Shown: positions 22,625 to 33,895 of the stretch, piece by piece
How the letters are laid out: each line of letters begins with the position of its first letter
How positions within the stretch are numbered: the first letter of the stretch is position 1
Assembly: GCA_001414485.1 (NCBI GenBank)
Contig: LLEY01000122.1
Span: 62,001-126,000, forward strand
Direction of reading: 5' to 3'
DNA length: 64,000 bases
Origin: Calycina herbarum
Taxonomy: Eukaryota > Ascomycota > Leotiomycetes > Helotiales > Pezizellaceae
Made by a program: the position numbers and the translations under genes
Notes under the pieces: generated by a model
The model's input: the letters and a program-made list of their open reading frames with translations, nothing else
Told to the model about the DNA's origin: nothing
The model's database searches: none

Positions 22625-23953
22625 TTACCCCTCTCCCTGCTCTTGAAGGTAGGTATCCAAAGCTACTATGTCTTCTAATTCAGTAGTAGGTTTCTATATT
22701 AGATTTACGTATCTAGTCTATTTAACCTTATACTTAAGACGAGTACGAGAGCCTTTCTCTAGAAGCTTCTTTTGCTACTAACCTAATATCCTTTCTACCT
22801 ACTACTCTATAGTATTATCTAATAAGATTCTAGGTAGTTAAGTATCGTCTGTAATTTAACTAGGTAGCGGATCCGTTGCTACTAGCTTTAATAAGTCTAT
22901 ATTAAAGATATTATAGACACTAGGCAGAGTATCAAGCCTATATATAGATAGGCTAATAACCTTAATAACTATAAACTTAGCGGCTTATACGTTAAGTTTC
23001 TTACTAGCTTTATCTGTTTATATATTCTATAGGCTTAAGTAAATCTTATCTCTAATCTTATATATAAGAGTAATATTTCGTAAACGATTAGCTTAGGTTT
23101 CTTAGTCTTACTAAGCCTTAGCTATTAATAATTATACCTATTCTATAATAGCCTTGATTTTTACTACTATTGCTTCGTCTTTCTAGATTAGAGACTTAGT
23201 ATATATAGGTGTTATAACGTCTATTAAGAGGCCGATAGTCTATAGCAGGTAACCGTAGCTAAGTTAAAAAGGGCTTATATCTGTTGATATTAAATCCCGT
23301 CTATTAAAAGCTAGCTATACTACTAGTAGCTAGTTAGCCTAGTTATCTTATACTATATTAATCTACTGTCGTAGAAGCGTCTTAACTTTAGTATTTACCT
23401 GTTCTATTAACTTATTAGTCTATAGGTAGAAAGCTATAGAAATCTGTCTTTTAATCTATAAGAAGTTATAAACTGTTTTCTATACTTATCTAATAAATTA
23501 TAGTTCTCTATTAGATACTATTACTCTTAGTAGACTATATAAGCTATAGTATATTATAATAAACAAGAGAGTAAATTCTTCTAATAAAATAGTCGAATTA
23601 TAAGCTATAAGAAGTAGTTCTTTACTAAGATAGTCTATAAACACTGCTATTATATTATAGTTCTTACTCTTAGGTAATAGTCTAATAAAATTAATAGAGA
23701 TCTCCTACTATTACTATTTAGAAATTAGTAACAGACGAAGTAGGCCTTACTTATAGTCTCTCTATATCTTAGTATAACTATAAACTCTGTAGTTATAGAC
23801 AAACTACTTAACTATAGTCTATAAGTTTAGCTAGAAGAACTCTCTTAAGACTACTATAATTATCCTATTCTTACTAGAATAGCTTATAAGTATAGAATCG
23901 TAGAGTTCTTATATAATTACTATCTATAAAGGCTCATAGTCTAGGATCTATAG
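22625..23953 (-). pseudogene. Gypsy family A pol C-terminal half (integrase, chromodomain)
   Basis: On the reverse strand the stretch from 23953 to 22625 reads from just after the integrase zinc region (ILDYEPL...), through the integrase core, to a chromodomain-like end (VERILG, SRTRLKYKVK, then TAG for Trp, TRYVNL) and a tail (ELEDIVALDTYLQEQG). RIP stops are abundant. Its missing N-terminal half lies in the opposite orientation and ends at 33239, sharing a 5 bp CTATA. Confidence 0.8.
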
Positions 23954-24247
23954 TATAAAGAGTTATACCTGTAGAGTAGGTCTTAGAGTGCTCTAGCGAC
24001 GTATTCACGTGACCTCGCTTAGCAACGCATAGATACGAGGGAACCTTCGAGAGTATACTTAGTAAAACGCACGCTTAGGTACGCTCGCGAATAGAACCTT
24101 CTAGAGTACTCTTAATAGAATTCTCTAGAATAAGCAGACTAAGTATATAAGTTAGAAAGAACTCTACTCTAGAAAGGATAATCGAATCTTCTTATATATA
24201 GACGCCTCTATAGTTTAAATCATTAGTATTCGCTATAAGCTCTAATA
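23954..24247 (+). repeat. LTR of gypsy family A, 294 bp form (5' LTR of nested copy)
   Basis: Plus-oriented LTR starting TATAAAGAGTTATACC and ending AAGCTCTAATA. The bases just left, TATAG (23949-23953), are the reverse complement of CTATA at 33235-33239 beside the LTR at 33240, the target duplication of one nested insertion now separated by inversion. Confidence 0.8.
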
Positions 24248-24269
24248 TTAGATTCGATTCTTCTCTTTT

Positions 24270-24465
24270 TAACACTAGAACGTAAGAGCCTTTCTATAGT
24301 AACACTGGAATATAAGAGCTCTTATAGTAACACTGGAATATAAGAGCTTTTATAGTAATACTAGAATATAAGAGCTTTTATAGCGACACTGGAATATAAG
24401 AGCTTATATAGTAACACTGGAATATAAGAGCCTTTATAGTAACACTGGAATATAAGCCTACTTAT
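24270..24465 (+). repeat. Minisatellite in the leader of gypsy family A
   Basis: About six units of roughly 28-31 bp, each containing CACTGGAATATAAGAGC and TTTATAGTAA. The full-length copy has the matching array on the reverse strand at about 32690-32870. Confidence 0.8.
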
Positions 24466-24479
24466 AAATAGTCTATAAC

Positions 24480-27400
24480 GATAATAAACCTAGGAAGTCT
24501 CTTCCTTCGCTACTAGAATACTATAGAGACTTAGATAAGCTAGAAGCTTAGTTATAACAGGTACGAGCTAAGATTAAAGTAGACTACTACGGATATATAG
24601 AATATATTAAGTTCTAAGTACTTAATAGATCTTTATAAGATAAGGCGCTCTATAGAATAGAAGTATAGATATAGGAATAAGGTAAGCTAGAACTAGCTAA
24701 TAGTAGTAACTTTCTAGACTATATAGAATTCGTTTTTAGAGACTTATAAGCGAAGGAATAAGTATAACAGAAGATAGAAAACCTCTACTAGAGCTCGAGG
24801 CTATTTCTAGAGGTCTTTATAGAATAGTAGACCTTGTTTATAGAATTAGAAAAAGGATCTTAGCTAGACGATATAAAGAAGATATCTCTAGACCGAATCC
24901 TTAGCGACGAGCTAGTTAAGGCAATAATTATAGTTCTTTCTTAACTTAACTTTAAAGCTTATTACTCTATTATTAAAGAAATAGACAACCGCTTAAGAGC
25001 TTATAAAGCTCGAATACTAAAACTAAGAGGCTAGACTCTCTTAGAAACGTTATAGAGTTCTTAGAAACGCTCTATAGATACTATATAATAAAGAACAGAT
25101 AGCAAAGTTACTAATAGACTAAGGATATTCTATAAAGCGTCTATAGAAGATATAGATTAGGAACTAGTATCTATAAAAGTTTTAATAATAAGTACTAAGC
25201 GTACTAAATAGGTATCTTAGAAAGAATAGAATAATCGCCTCTATACTAGCTAATACGTTTATTATAGAGCTATAGGTTATTTTACTTAAGAATGTCTATA
25301 TAGACTACTAAGACGGCTTATAACAACGAATACAGCTTATAAACAGATAGTAGAGATTAAAGAAACACTATTAGAACTAGAAGAAGAAGAAGATAAGCTC
25401 TTCTTAGACCTGGAAAACTAGGAGCTTCTATTAGAAAGCGTAGACAGAAGCGAAAAAGAGAGTTATTAGTAATAGATACTTAGAGGTAGTTAAAGTAGAA
25501 ATATATAGATAAAAAACCTCTTCTTATATCGGCTTTAGTAAATAGAGTAGCTACTTTATAAGCCTTAGTAGATTTAAGATATTTAGTTTATATAATTGTT
25601 TTAAACTACTTTGTCTATTACTATTAGCTCTCTTACGTATAAATTAAACTAAGGCATTTATAGTTAGTAAAAGGAATTATAGAGAATACTATATTATAGG
25701 TAGTATCTTTTAGTATAGATATTAGAGAGTATTAGTAGAGAAGAGTCTATACTTATATAGTCTCTATAATTAAGAGTTATAATATAATTCTAAGAAAGTC
25801 TTAGTTAAGAAAAGAGCGAGTATTACTTAATACTAAAAAAGAATATATACTCTTCTAAGATTCTAGATTAGAAGTTTATAGTAAGCTAGAAGAGAACTTA
25901 TATTCTTATAAATAAGTAAGCGTAGCTGTCTTTTACTTTCTTATAAACTAGAAATAGAAACTATAGGTTTTTTTTAATAAGCTTTATAGATATTATAAAA
26001 GTATTAGTAGAAAAGAAATATATAGACTTATAAACAAAGCTATCTAGCTAGATTAGTCTAGAATTCTACCTAGCTTTTAATAGATAAGAAGTAAATAAGT
26101 TACTAGTATACTAATAAGGAATTAATTATAGTATTAAGCTTTTATAGATAGATAATAGATTAGAAGAAACAGTTTTATAAAGGCTACTTTATAATATATT
26201 ATAAGATAAACTATTAGCACTCTATAAAACCTTAATAGAGCTACTAGATAAGGAATTTATTTAATTAAGTAACTCTTTAGCAGCTGCGCTAGTACTCTTT
26301 ATATAAAAGCTAGGAGAGAGTTTATAGTTCTATTATAACTACTAGGTACTAAATAAGTTAACTTATAAGAACTACTATCTACTACTCTTAATTTAAAAGA
26401 TACTTAACTAGATTAGAAAAGCTAAGTAGTTTATAAAAATAGATATTATTACTACTTTTTATAAGATATAGATTAAGAAAGGTAATAAATAGAAAACAGC
26501 TTTCTATACTTACTTTAGGCTTTTTAAATAGCTTATTACTCTCTTTAGACTTATAAATACTCTAAGCACTTTCTAGTAGTATATTTATTATACGCTTTAA
26601 GAGTTCTTTAACGAATTTATCTTAGTATATATAAATAATATCTTAATCTTTATAGATAGCACGTGTAAATAATACTATAAACACGTCTATAAAGTACTAT
26701 AGAGACTTTAGAGTACTAGGCTATAGCTAGATATTAATAAATATAAATTTAAGATATAGTCTACGAAGTACCTTAGGTTTATTATAGAGGTAGAGTAAGG
26801 TCTATAGATAGACCTAGCTAAAGTATAGGCTATTATAGATTAGAAAGTACTAATAAGTATAAAAGACGTTCTTAGTTTCCTAGGATTTATAAATTTCTAC
26901 TAATAGTTTATTAAGGATTTTTTACGAATTATAACCTCTTTTTATAGACTTGTTAAGAAGGATATATCTTTTTAATAGATAGAAGAAGTAAACAGAGCCT
27001 TTAAACGTTTAAAGTAAGCTTTTATAAAGGCCTCTATACTAGCTTAGTTTAACCTAGATTATAAGACAGTCTTAGAAATACACTCTTCTAGATATTATTT
27101 AGAAGAGGTTCTTTCTTAAGTAAAGAATAGAGTATTATAGCTTATAGCCTTCTTCTTAAAGAAGTATATATCTACTAAGTATAATTATCTAATTTATAAT
27201 AAGAAGCTGCTAGCTATTATCCGCTGTCTTAAGAAGTAGAAAGTAGAGTTAAAGAGTATTAGATAGTTTATAGTACTTATAGATTATAAGAATCTTAAGT
27301 ACTTTATAATAGTTTATAAACTATTTAAAAGACAAATACGTTAGTAGTTAATTCTTAATAAGTTTAACCTAATAATTTTATACTACGTAGGTAAAGAAGG

Positions 27401-27659
27401 AAGCTTCTTAGACGTATTAATAAGAAGAGACTAGGACCTTCTAAAGAAGAGAGATAAGCGTCTTAACTATAGAATAGTATAGCTGATTCTAGATAGAATA
27501 ATCTATAGAAATATAATATAACTAGTACTAGTATTAGTAAGTAAAGGAAATTAAGTAGAAGGTATAAAGATATAGTAAACATTTATAAACCAGCTATAGA
27601 ACCTCTAAGAGAAGGGAAAAGTATAAAATAAGAACTTTAGACGTTTTATAAACACTATC
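24480..27659 (+). pseudogene. Gypsy family A gag-pol N-terminal half (host copy), RIP-degraded
   Basis: Plus-strand reading through stops gives gag (about 24500-25450), protease (around 25550), reverse transcriptase with YINNILIF (for Y.DDILIF) near 26620-26650, and RNase H (about 27050-27400). It breaks at 27659 where the younger full-length copy inserted (TSD CTATC 27655-27659 and 33125-33129) and continues at 33130-33239 into the integrase zinc region. Confidence 0.85.
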
Positions 27660-27901
27660 TGTCAGGGCTTATAGCAAGTGCTGATGAATTAAACTATAGA
27701 GGCTGTCTATGTATAAGAAGATTCGATTGTCCTTTCTAAGTCAGAGTCCTTGCTAACTTATATACTCAGTTAGTTCTTTCTAGAGGTTTCTACTAAGGGT
27801 ACTCTCGAAGGTTCTGTTACGTCTATACGTTGCTAAGCGAGGTCACGTGAATGCGTCGCTGGAGTACTCCGAGACTTATTCCACGGGTGTAACCCTTGAC
27901 A
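27660..27901 (-). repeat. 3' LTR of the full-length gypsy A element
   Basis: 242 bp. Contains GGTCACGTGA and a TATA-like stretch, and ends GTGTAACCCTTGACA on the plus strand. The pol stop region follows immediately. Confidence 0.9.
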
Positions 27902-30900
27902 TTACCCCCCTTCCTGCTCTTGAAGGTAGGTGTCTAGGGCTACTATGTCCTCTAACTCAGTAGCAGGTTCCTATGTTAGGTTTATATATCCTGTCTATTT
28001 AACCTTATACTCGAGTCGAGTACGAGAGCCTTTCCCTAGGAGCTTCTTTTGCCGTTGACTTAGTATTCTTTTAACTTGCTATTCTATAGTATTATCTACT
28101 AATATTATAGGTGGTTGATCATCGTCTGTAATTTGACTAGGCAGCGGGTCTGTAGCTGCTGGCCTTAATAAGTCTATATTAAAGACATTATAGATACTAG
28201 GTAGGGTATCTAGCCTATATATAGACGGGCTAATAACCTCGATAACTGTGAACTTAGTAGATCGAGCGTCTAGTTTCTTACTAGCCTTGTCTGTCTGTAT
28301 ATTCTGTAAGCTTAAGTAAACCTTGTCTCTAACCTTGTACGTAGGAGCGGTATTCTGTAAACGATTTGCTTAAGTCTCCTAGTCTTGTTATACCCTTGCT
28401 ATTAATAATTGTATCTATTCTATAATAGCCTTAATCTTTACTACTATTGCTTCGCCCTTTTGAATTAGTGTTTTTGTGTTTATAGGTGCTACGACGTCTG
28501 TCAAGGGGTCGATAGTCTATAACAGATAGCTGTGGCTAAGTTGGAAGGGGCTTACACCCGTTGATGTTGAATCCCGTCTGTTAAAAGCTAGCTATACTAC
28601 TAGCAGCTAGTCGGCCTAGTCGTCCTAAGCTATATTAATCCACTACCGTAGAAGCGTCTCGACTTTAGCATTTGCCCGTTCCGTTGACCCGTCAGTTTGT
28701 AGATAGAAGGCTATAGAGATCCGTCGTTTAATCCGTAAGAAGTTACAAAGCGTCTTCTATGCTCGTCTAATGAATTACAGGCCCCTATTAGACACTATTG
28801 CTCTTAGTAGTCTATATAAGCTATAGTATATAGTAATAAATAAGCGAGCAAATTCCTCTGATAATATAGTCGAGTTATAAGCTGCGAGGAGCACCCCTTT
28901 ACCTAAACGGTCTATAAACACTACTATTATATCAGAGCCTTTACTTATAAGTAGTAGTCTAATAAAGTCGACAGAGATCTCCTGCTATTACTGCTTAGGA
29001 ATTAGTAATAGACGAAGTAGGCCTTATTTACAATCCCTCTAGACCTTAGTACGTCTACAAACTCTACAATTATAGATAAACTGCTTAACTATAGTCTGTA
29101 GGTTTAGCTAGAAGAACTCTCTTAAGACTATTGCAATTGTCCTATTCTTACTAGGATAGCCTGTAAGTGTAGAATCATAGAGTTCCTATATAATTACAGT
29201 CTATAGCAGCTTATAGTCGGGGACCTATAGTCTGCCTCTAAACCGTAAATCACCGTTCTTATCAACTAAGTAGTTAGAGACAGAGACTTTAACTAGAGAA
29301 GCAAGGTCTACTAGAAACACTCTATCTCCTTAGCAGACGGTGTCTATAAGACGCCTGAAGTCCTTATCCTATACCTTTCCCTCTTTCTAGAGGTTCCGTA
29401 GTTAGTCTATAAACGCTTGCTATGTCGCTACGTCGCTTACTTGATTCCTCCCGTTTACTAATACTAGTACTAGCTATATAGTATTTCCTTGAATTATTCT
29501 GTCCGAAATTAATTATACTATCTTATAATTAAGGCGTTTATCTCCCTCCTCTAGGAGGTCCTGGTCCCTCCTTATTAGTATATCTAGCAGTCCTCCCTCT
29601 TTACCTAGACGGTATTAGATAATTAGGTTAAACTTACTAAGTATTAACTACTACCGTATTTGTCTTTTAGACAGTTTATAGACCGTTATAAAGTACTTAA
29701 GATTCTTATGATCCGTAAGTACTGTAAACTGCCTAACACTTTTTAACTCCGCTTCCTATTCCTTAAGGCAACGAATAATAGCTAACAACTCCTTATTATA
29801 TATTAGGTAATTATATTTAGTAGGTGCGTGTTTCTTTAAGAAGAAGGCTACGGGCTATAAGACGCTATTCTTTACTTAAGAGAGCACGCCTCCTAAGTAA
29901 TATCCAGAGGAGTCTATCTCTAGGACCGTCTCGTAATCTAGGTTAAACTAAGCCAGTACTAGAGCCTCTGTAAAGGCCTGCTTTAACTGTTCGAAGGCTC
30001 TATTCGCTTCGTCTGTCTATTAGAAGGATATATCCTTTTTAATAAGACTATAGAGAGGAGCTATAATCTGTGAAAAGTCCTTAATAAACCGTCGATAGAA
30101 ATTCGTAAATCCTAGAAAGCTAAGGACGCCTTTTACTGTTATTAGTGCTTTCTAATCTATAATAGCTTATATTTTAGCTAGGTCTATCTATAAACCTTTC
30201 TCTACTTCTATAATAAACCTAAGGTACTTTGTAGACTATACTTTAAATTCGTACTTATTAATATTAAGCTATAGCCTAGTATCTTAAAGCCTTTGTATTA
30301 CTTTATAGACATACTCGCGGTGCTGGTTATAGGTGCTGTCTATAAAGACTAAGACATCGTCGACATATACTAAGACAAAGTCGTCTAAGAACTCTTAAAG
30401 CGTATGATTAATATACTACTAGAAAGTGCTAGGAGTATTCGTAAGCCTAAAAGGGGTAACAAGCTATTTAAAAAGCCTAAAGCGTGTCTAGAAAGCCGTT
30501 TTCTACTCGTCTCCCTCCTTAATCTATATCTTATAAAAGGCAGTAATAATATCTATTTTTATAAACTACTTAGCTTTCCCGATCTAGTTAAGTATCTCTT
30601 AGATTAAAGGCAAAGGGTAGCGGTCCTTACAGGTTAACTTATTTAGTACTCAGTAGTCGTAATAGAACTATAGACCCCCTTCTAGCTTCTGTACGAAGAG
30701 TACTAGCGTAGCTGCTGGAGAGTTGCTTACTTGAATGAATTCCTTGTCTAGTAACTCTGTTAGGGTTTTATAGAGTACTAATAGCTCGTCTCGTAATATG
30801 TTATAGAGTAGCCCCTAGGAGACTGTTTCTTCTGATCTGTTTTCAGTCTATAAGAGCTTAATACTATGATTAATTCCTTTACGATATACTAGTAACTTAT

Positions 30901-32680
30901 TTGCTTCCTTCCTATTGAATACTAGATAGAATTCCGGGCTAATCTAGCTAGGTAGCTTTATCTATAGGTCTGTATACTTCTTTTCTGCTAATACTTTTGT
31001 AATATTTATAAGGCTTGTTATAAAGACCTGTAGCTTCTGTTTTCGATCTGTAAGAAAGTAGAAGACGGCCGCGCTTACTTGCTTATAAGAGTAAGACTTT
31101 TCTAGCTCGCTATAAACTTCTAACCTAGAGTCTTAGAAGAGCAAGCATCCCTTAGTAGCGTTAAGTAAAGCTCGCTCTCTTCTTAACTAAGATTTTCCTA
31201 GAATTATTTTATAGCCCTCGATCTTAGGGACTACGTAAGTATAAACCCGTTTCTACTAGTAGCCTCTAATGTCTATACTAAAAGATACTGCTTAGGATAT
31301 AGCATCCTCTAATACTCCTTCTACTAACTGTAAATGCCTTGGTGTGATTTGTACGTAAGAGAGCTAATAACGACGGATAAAACGGTCTAAAACAATTTCA
31401 TAGACTAAATACTCTAAATCTACTAAGGCTTGTGAAGTAGCTACTTTATTTACTAAAGCCGATATAAGAAGAGGTTTTTCGTCTATATATTCCTACTTAA
31501 AATGTCTCTAAGTGTCTATTACTAATAACTCCCTTCGTCGCCCCTGCCTGCGCTTTCTAATAAGAGCTACTAGTTTTCTGAATCCGAGGAGACATCACCG
31601 TCTTCTTCTTCTAATTCTGGCGCTACTTCCTTAACCTCTGCCTTCTGTTTACGGACCGAATCCGCTGTTATAGGTCGCCTTAGTAGTCTATATAGACATT
31701 CTTAAATAAAATAACTAGTAGCTCTATAGCGAAGACAGCGACTAGTACGAGTACGGTTGCTTCGTTCTTCCTAGGATACCTATTTAGCACGCTTAGTGCT
31801 AGTTATTAAGACTTTAGTAGGTGCTGGTTCTTAATCTATGCCCTCTACGGATGCCTTATAGGTGACTTTCGGTCTGTTAGTAATATTACCGCTCGTTACC
31901 TGCTGTGTAGTATCTGTCGAGCGTTTCTAAGAGGTCTATAGTGTTTCTAGGAGAGTCTAGGCCCTAGATCTTGATATTCGAGCTTTATAAGCCCTTAAGC
32001 GGTTGTCTGTTTCTTTAATAATAGAGTAGTAAGACTCGAAGTTAGGTTGAGAAGGAACTGTAATTATCGCCTTAACTAACTCGTTACTAAGGATTCGGTT
32101 AAGAGACACCTTCTTTGCGTTGTCCAGCTAAGATCCTCCTCTAGACTCTATAAGCAGGGCTTGTTATTTTATAAAGACCTCTAGGAATGGTCTTAAGCCC
32201 TAGTAGAAGGATTCTAGCTTTTGTTACACTCTTTCCTTAGCCTATAGGTCTCTAAATATAAACTCTACTCGACTTAAGAAATCACTACTATTAGCTAGCT
32301 CTGGCTTACTCTGTTCCCGTACCTATACTTCTATTCTATAGAGCGCCTTACCCTATAAGGATCCGTTAAGTGCTTAAAACTTAACATATTTAATATATCT
32401 GTAGTAGTCGACTTCGATTTTAGCTTATGCTTGTTATAACTAAGCTTCTAGCTTATCTAAGTCTCTATAGAATTCTAGTAGCAGAGAAAGAGATTTCCTA
32501 GGTTTATTATCGTTGTAGACTATCTATAAGCGAGCTTCCTTATCCTTCTTTTGCTTATTTATAATCTATAGACGATCGTCCTCTTAGGCAGATATTGACT
32601 AATTCCGCTACTCTTAAATATACTATAGGAACCAGGCGGGTAGCTGATTCGGCATACCGCCTTCTTATAGTTCTCCTATT
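27902..32680 (-). pseudogene. gag-pol of the full-length gypsy A element, disrupted
   Basis: On the reverse strand, in order from 32680: gag with a basic region (about 32600-31550), protease, reverse transcriptase (about 30960-30100; on the plus strand the Y.DDILVF region lies near 30350-30380), RNase H (about 29950-29650), integrase zinc region (about 29230-29120), integrase core (about 29000-28550) and chromodomain-like C-terminus (28100-27910). Many Trp/Gln codons are TAG/TAA, although several stretches are intact, such as NYLVDKNGDLRFRGRL near 29270. Confidence 0.88.
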
Positions 32681-32689
32681 GTCCGTAAG

Positions 32690-32870
32690 TTCTATAAATG
32701 CTGTGAAATAGTCTATAAGTTCTAGTATTACTATAAAGGCCCGATGTGTTCTAGTGTTGCTAAAATAGCCTAATGTGTTCTAGTATTGTTATAAAAGCCT
32801 GTTATGTTCTAGTATTGCTAAAATAGCCTAATATGTTCTAGTATTACTATAAAGGCCCGTTGTTTTTTTA
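32690..32870 (-). repeat. Minisatellite in the leader of the full-length gypsy A element
   Basis: About five units of roughly 30 bp containing TGTTCTAGTATTG/AC and ATAAAAGCC, reverse complement of the array at 24270-24465. A conserved leader array of this kind is a family trait rather than a local accident. Confidence 0.8.
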
Positions 32871-32882
32871 AATCGAATCTAA

Positions 32883-33124
32883 TATTAGGGCTTATAGTAA
32901 GTGCTAATGAATTGAACTATAGAGGCTGTCTATATATAAGAAGATTCGATTATCCTTTCTAAGTCAGAGTCCTTACTAACTTATATACTTAGTTAGTTCT
33001 TTCTAGAGGTTTCTGCTAAGGGTACTCTCGAAGGTTCTGTTACGTCCATGCGTTGCCAAGCGAGGTCACGTGAATGCGTCGCTGGAGTACTCCGAGACTT
33101 ATTCTACGGGTGTAACCCTTAACA
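32883..33124 (-). repeat. 5' LTR of the full-length gypsy A element
   Basis: 242 bp, begins TATTAGGGCTTATAG and ends GTAACCCTTAACA on the plus strand, followed by the duplication CTATC. It differs from the 3' LTR mainly by C-to-T/G-to-A changes. Confidence 0.9.
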
Positions 33125-33129
33125 CTATC

Positions 33130-33239
33130 TACTAAGAAGATAGAGTATTTCTAAAAGACCTCGCTTCTCTAATTAAAGTCTCTATCTCTAATTACTTAGT
33201 AGATAAGAATAGTGATTTATAGTTTAGAAGTAGACTATA
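33130..33239 (+). pseudogene. Continuation of the older gypsy A pol (integrase zinc region)
   Basis: Reads EDRVFLKDLASLIKVSISNY and ends FRSRL, in line with the same segment of the full-length copy. It ends in CTATA (33235-33239), the target duplication of the nested reverse copy that starts with the LTR at 33240. Confidence 0.8.
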
Positions 33240-33533
33240 TATTAGAGCTTGTAGCGAATACTAATGATTTAAACTATAGAGGCGTCTATATATAAGAAGA
33301 TTCGATTATTCTTTCTAAAGTAGAGTCCTTTCTAACTTATATACTTAGTCTGCTTATTCTAGAGGATTCTATTAAGAGTACTCTAGAAGGTTCTGTTTAC
33401 AAGCGTACGTAAGCGTACGTTTTACTAAGTATACTCTCGAAGGTTCTCTTATATTTATACGTTACTAAGCGAGGTTACGTAAATACGTCGCTAGAGTACT
33501 CTAAGACCTACTCTACAAGTATAACCCTTTATA
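33240..33533 (-). repeat. LTR of gypsy family A, 294 bp form (3' LTR of nested copy)
   Basis: Starts TATTAGAGCTTGTAGC right after the CTATA duplication and ends CCCTTTATA. Same length and same 52 bp insertion as the LTRs at 22331 and 23954. Confidence 0.8.
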
Positions 33534-33712
33534 TTACCTCTCTCTCTACTTTTGAAGATAGGTATCTAAAGCTACTATGTCTTCTAATTTAGTAGTAGAT
33601 TCCTATATTAGATTTACGTATCTAGTCTATTTAACCTTATATTTAAGACAAGTACGAGAGCCTTTCTCTAGAAGCTTCTTTTACCGCTGACCTAATATCC
33701 GTTCTATCTACT
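33534..33712 (-). pseudogene. Gypsy A chromodomain end, truncated
   Basis: Reverse-strand reading of the pol C-terminus next to its 3' LTR. It is cut at 33712 by the next element's LTR. Confidence 0.75.
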
Positions 33713-33895
33713 TATAACAGTCCTAGTTATATACGACTGGATCACGTGCCGAGGTTCTACCGAAGTCTCGCTTAGTATATATAAATAGAGACCGAGCGTA
33801 CTAACTCTCCTCTTCTCTCTTTAGTTTAGTTTTCTTCGAATATAGATACTATTCTATAAGTATCTCTTTTAATATATTTATAGAAAGCTGTTATA
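33713..33895 (+). repeat. 5' LTR of gypsy element C, 183 bp
   Basis: Starts TATAACAG and ends CTGTTATA (TGTAACAG...CTGTTACA before RIP). It contains ATCACGTGCC and a TATATAAATAG TATA-like box. CTAAAACTAAAC follows as the likely primer-binding side. Confidence 0.75.

Larger units (their letters stand above)
27660..33124 (-). mobile_element. Full-length gypsy family A retrotransposon, 5465 bp
   Basis: Bounded by 242 bp LTRs (27660-27901 and 32883-33124), starting TGTCAGGG on the left and ending CCCTTAACA on the right, with exact 5 bp duplications CTATC. The coding strand is minus. Less RIP-damaged than its surroundings (CA dinucleotides and some Trp codons survive), so it is the youngest element of the block. 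It sits inside an older copy of the same family. All protein domains are broken by stops. Confidence 0.93.

Noticed and set aside
24270..24465. Regular spaced repeats resembling a CRISPR array
   Set aside because: Eukaryotic sequence; units are contiguous tandem repeats without unique spacers and sit in a retrotransposon leader.
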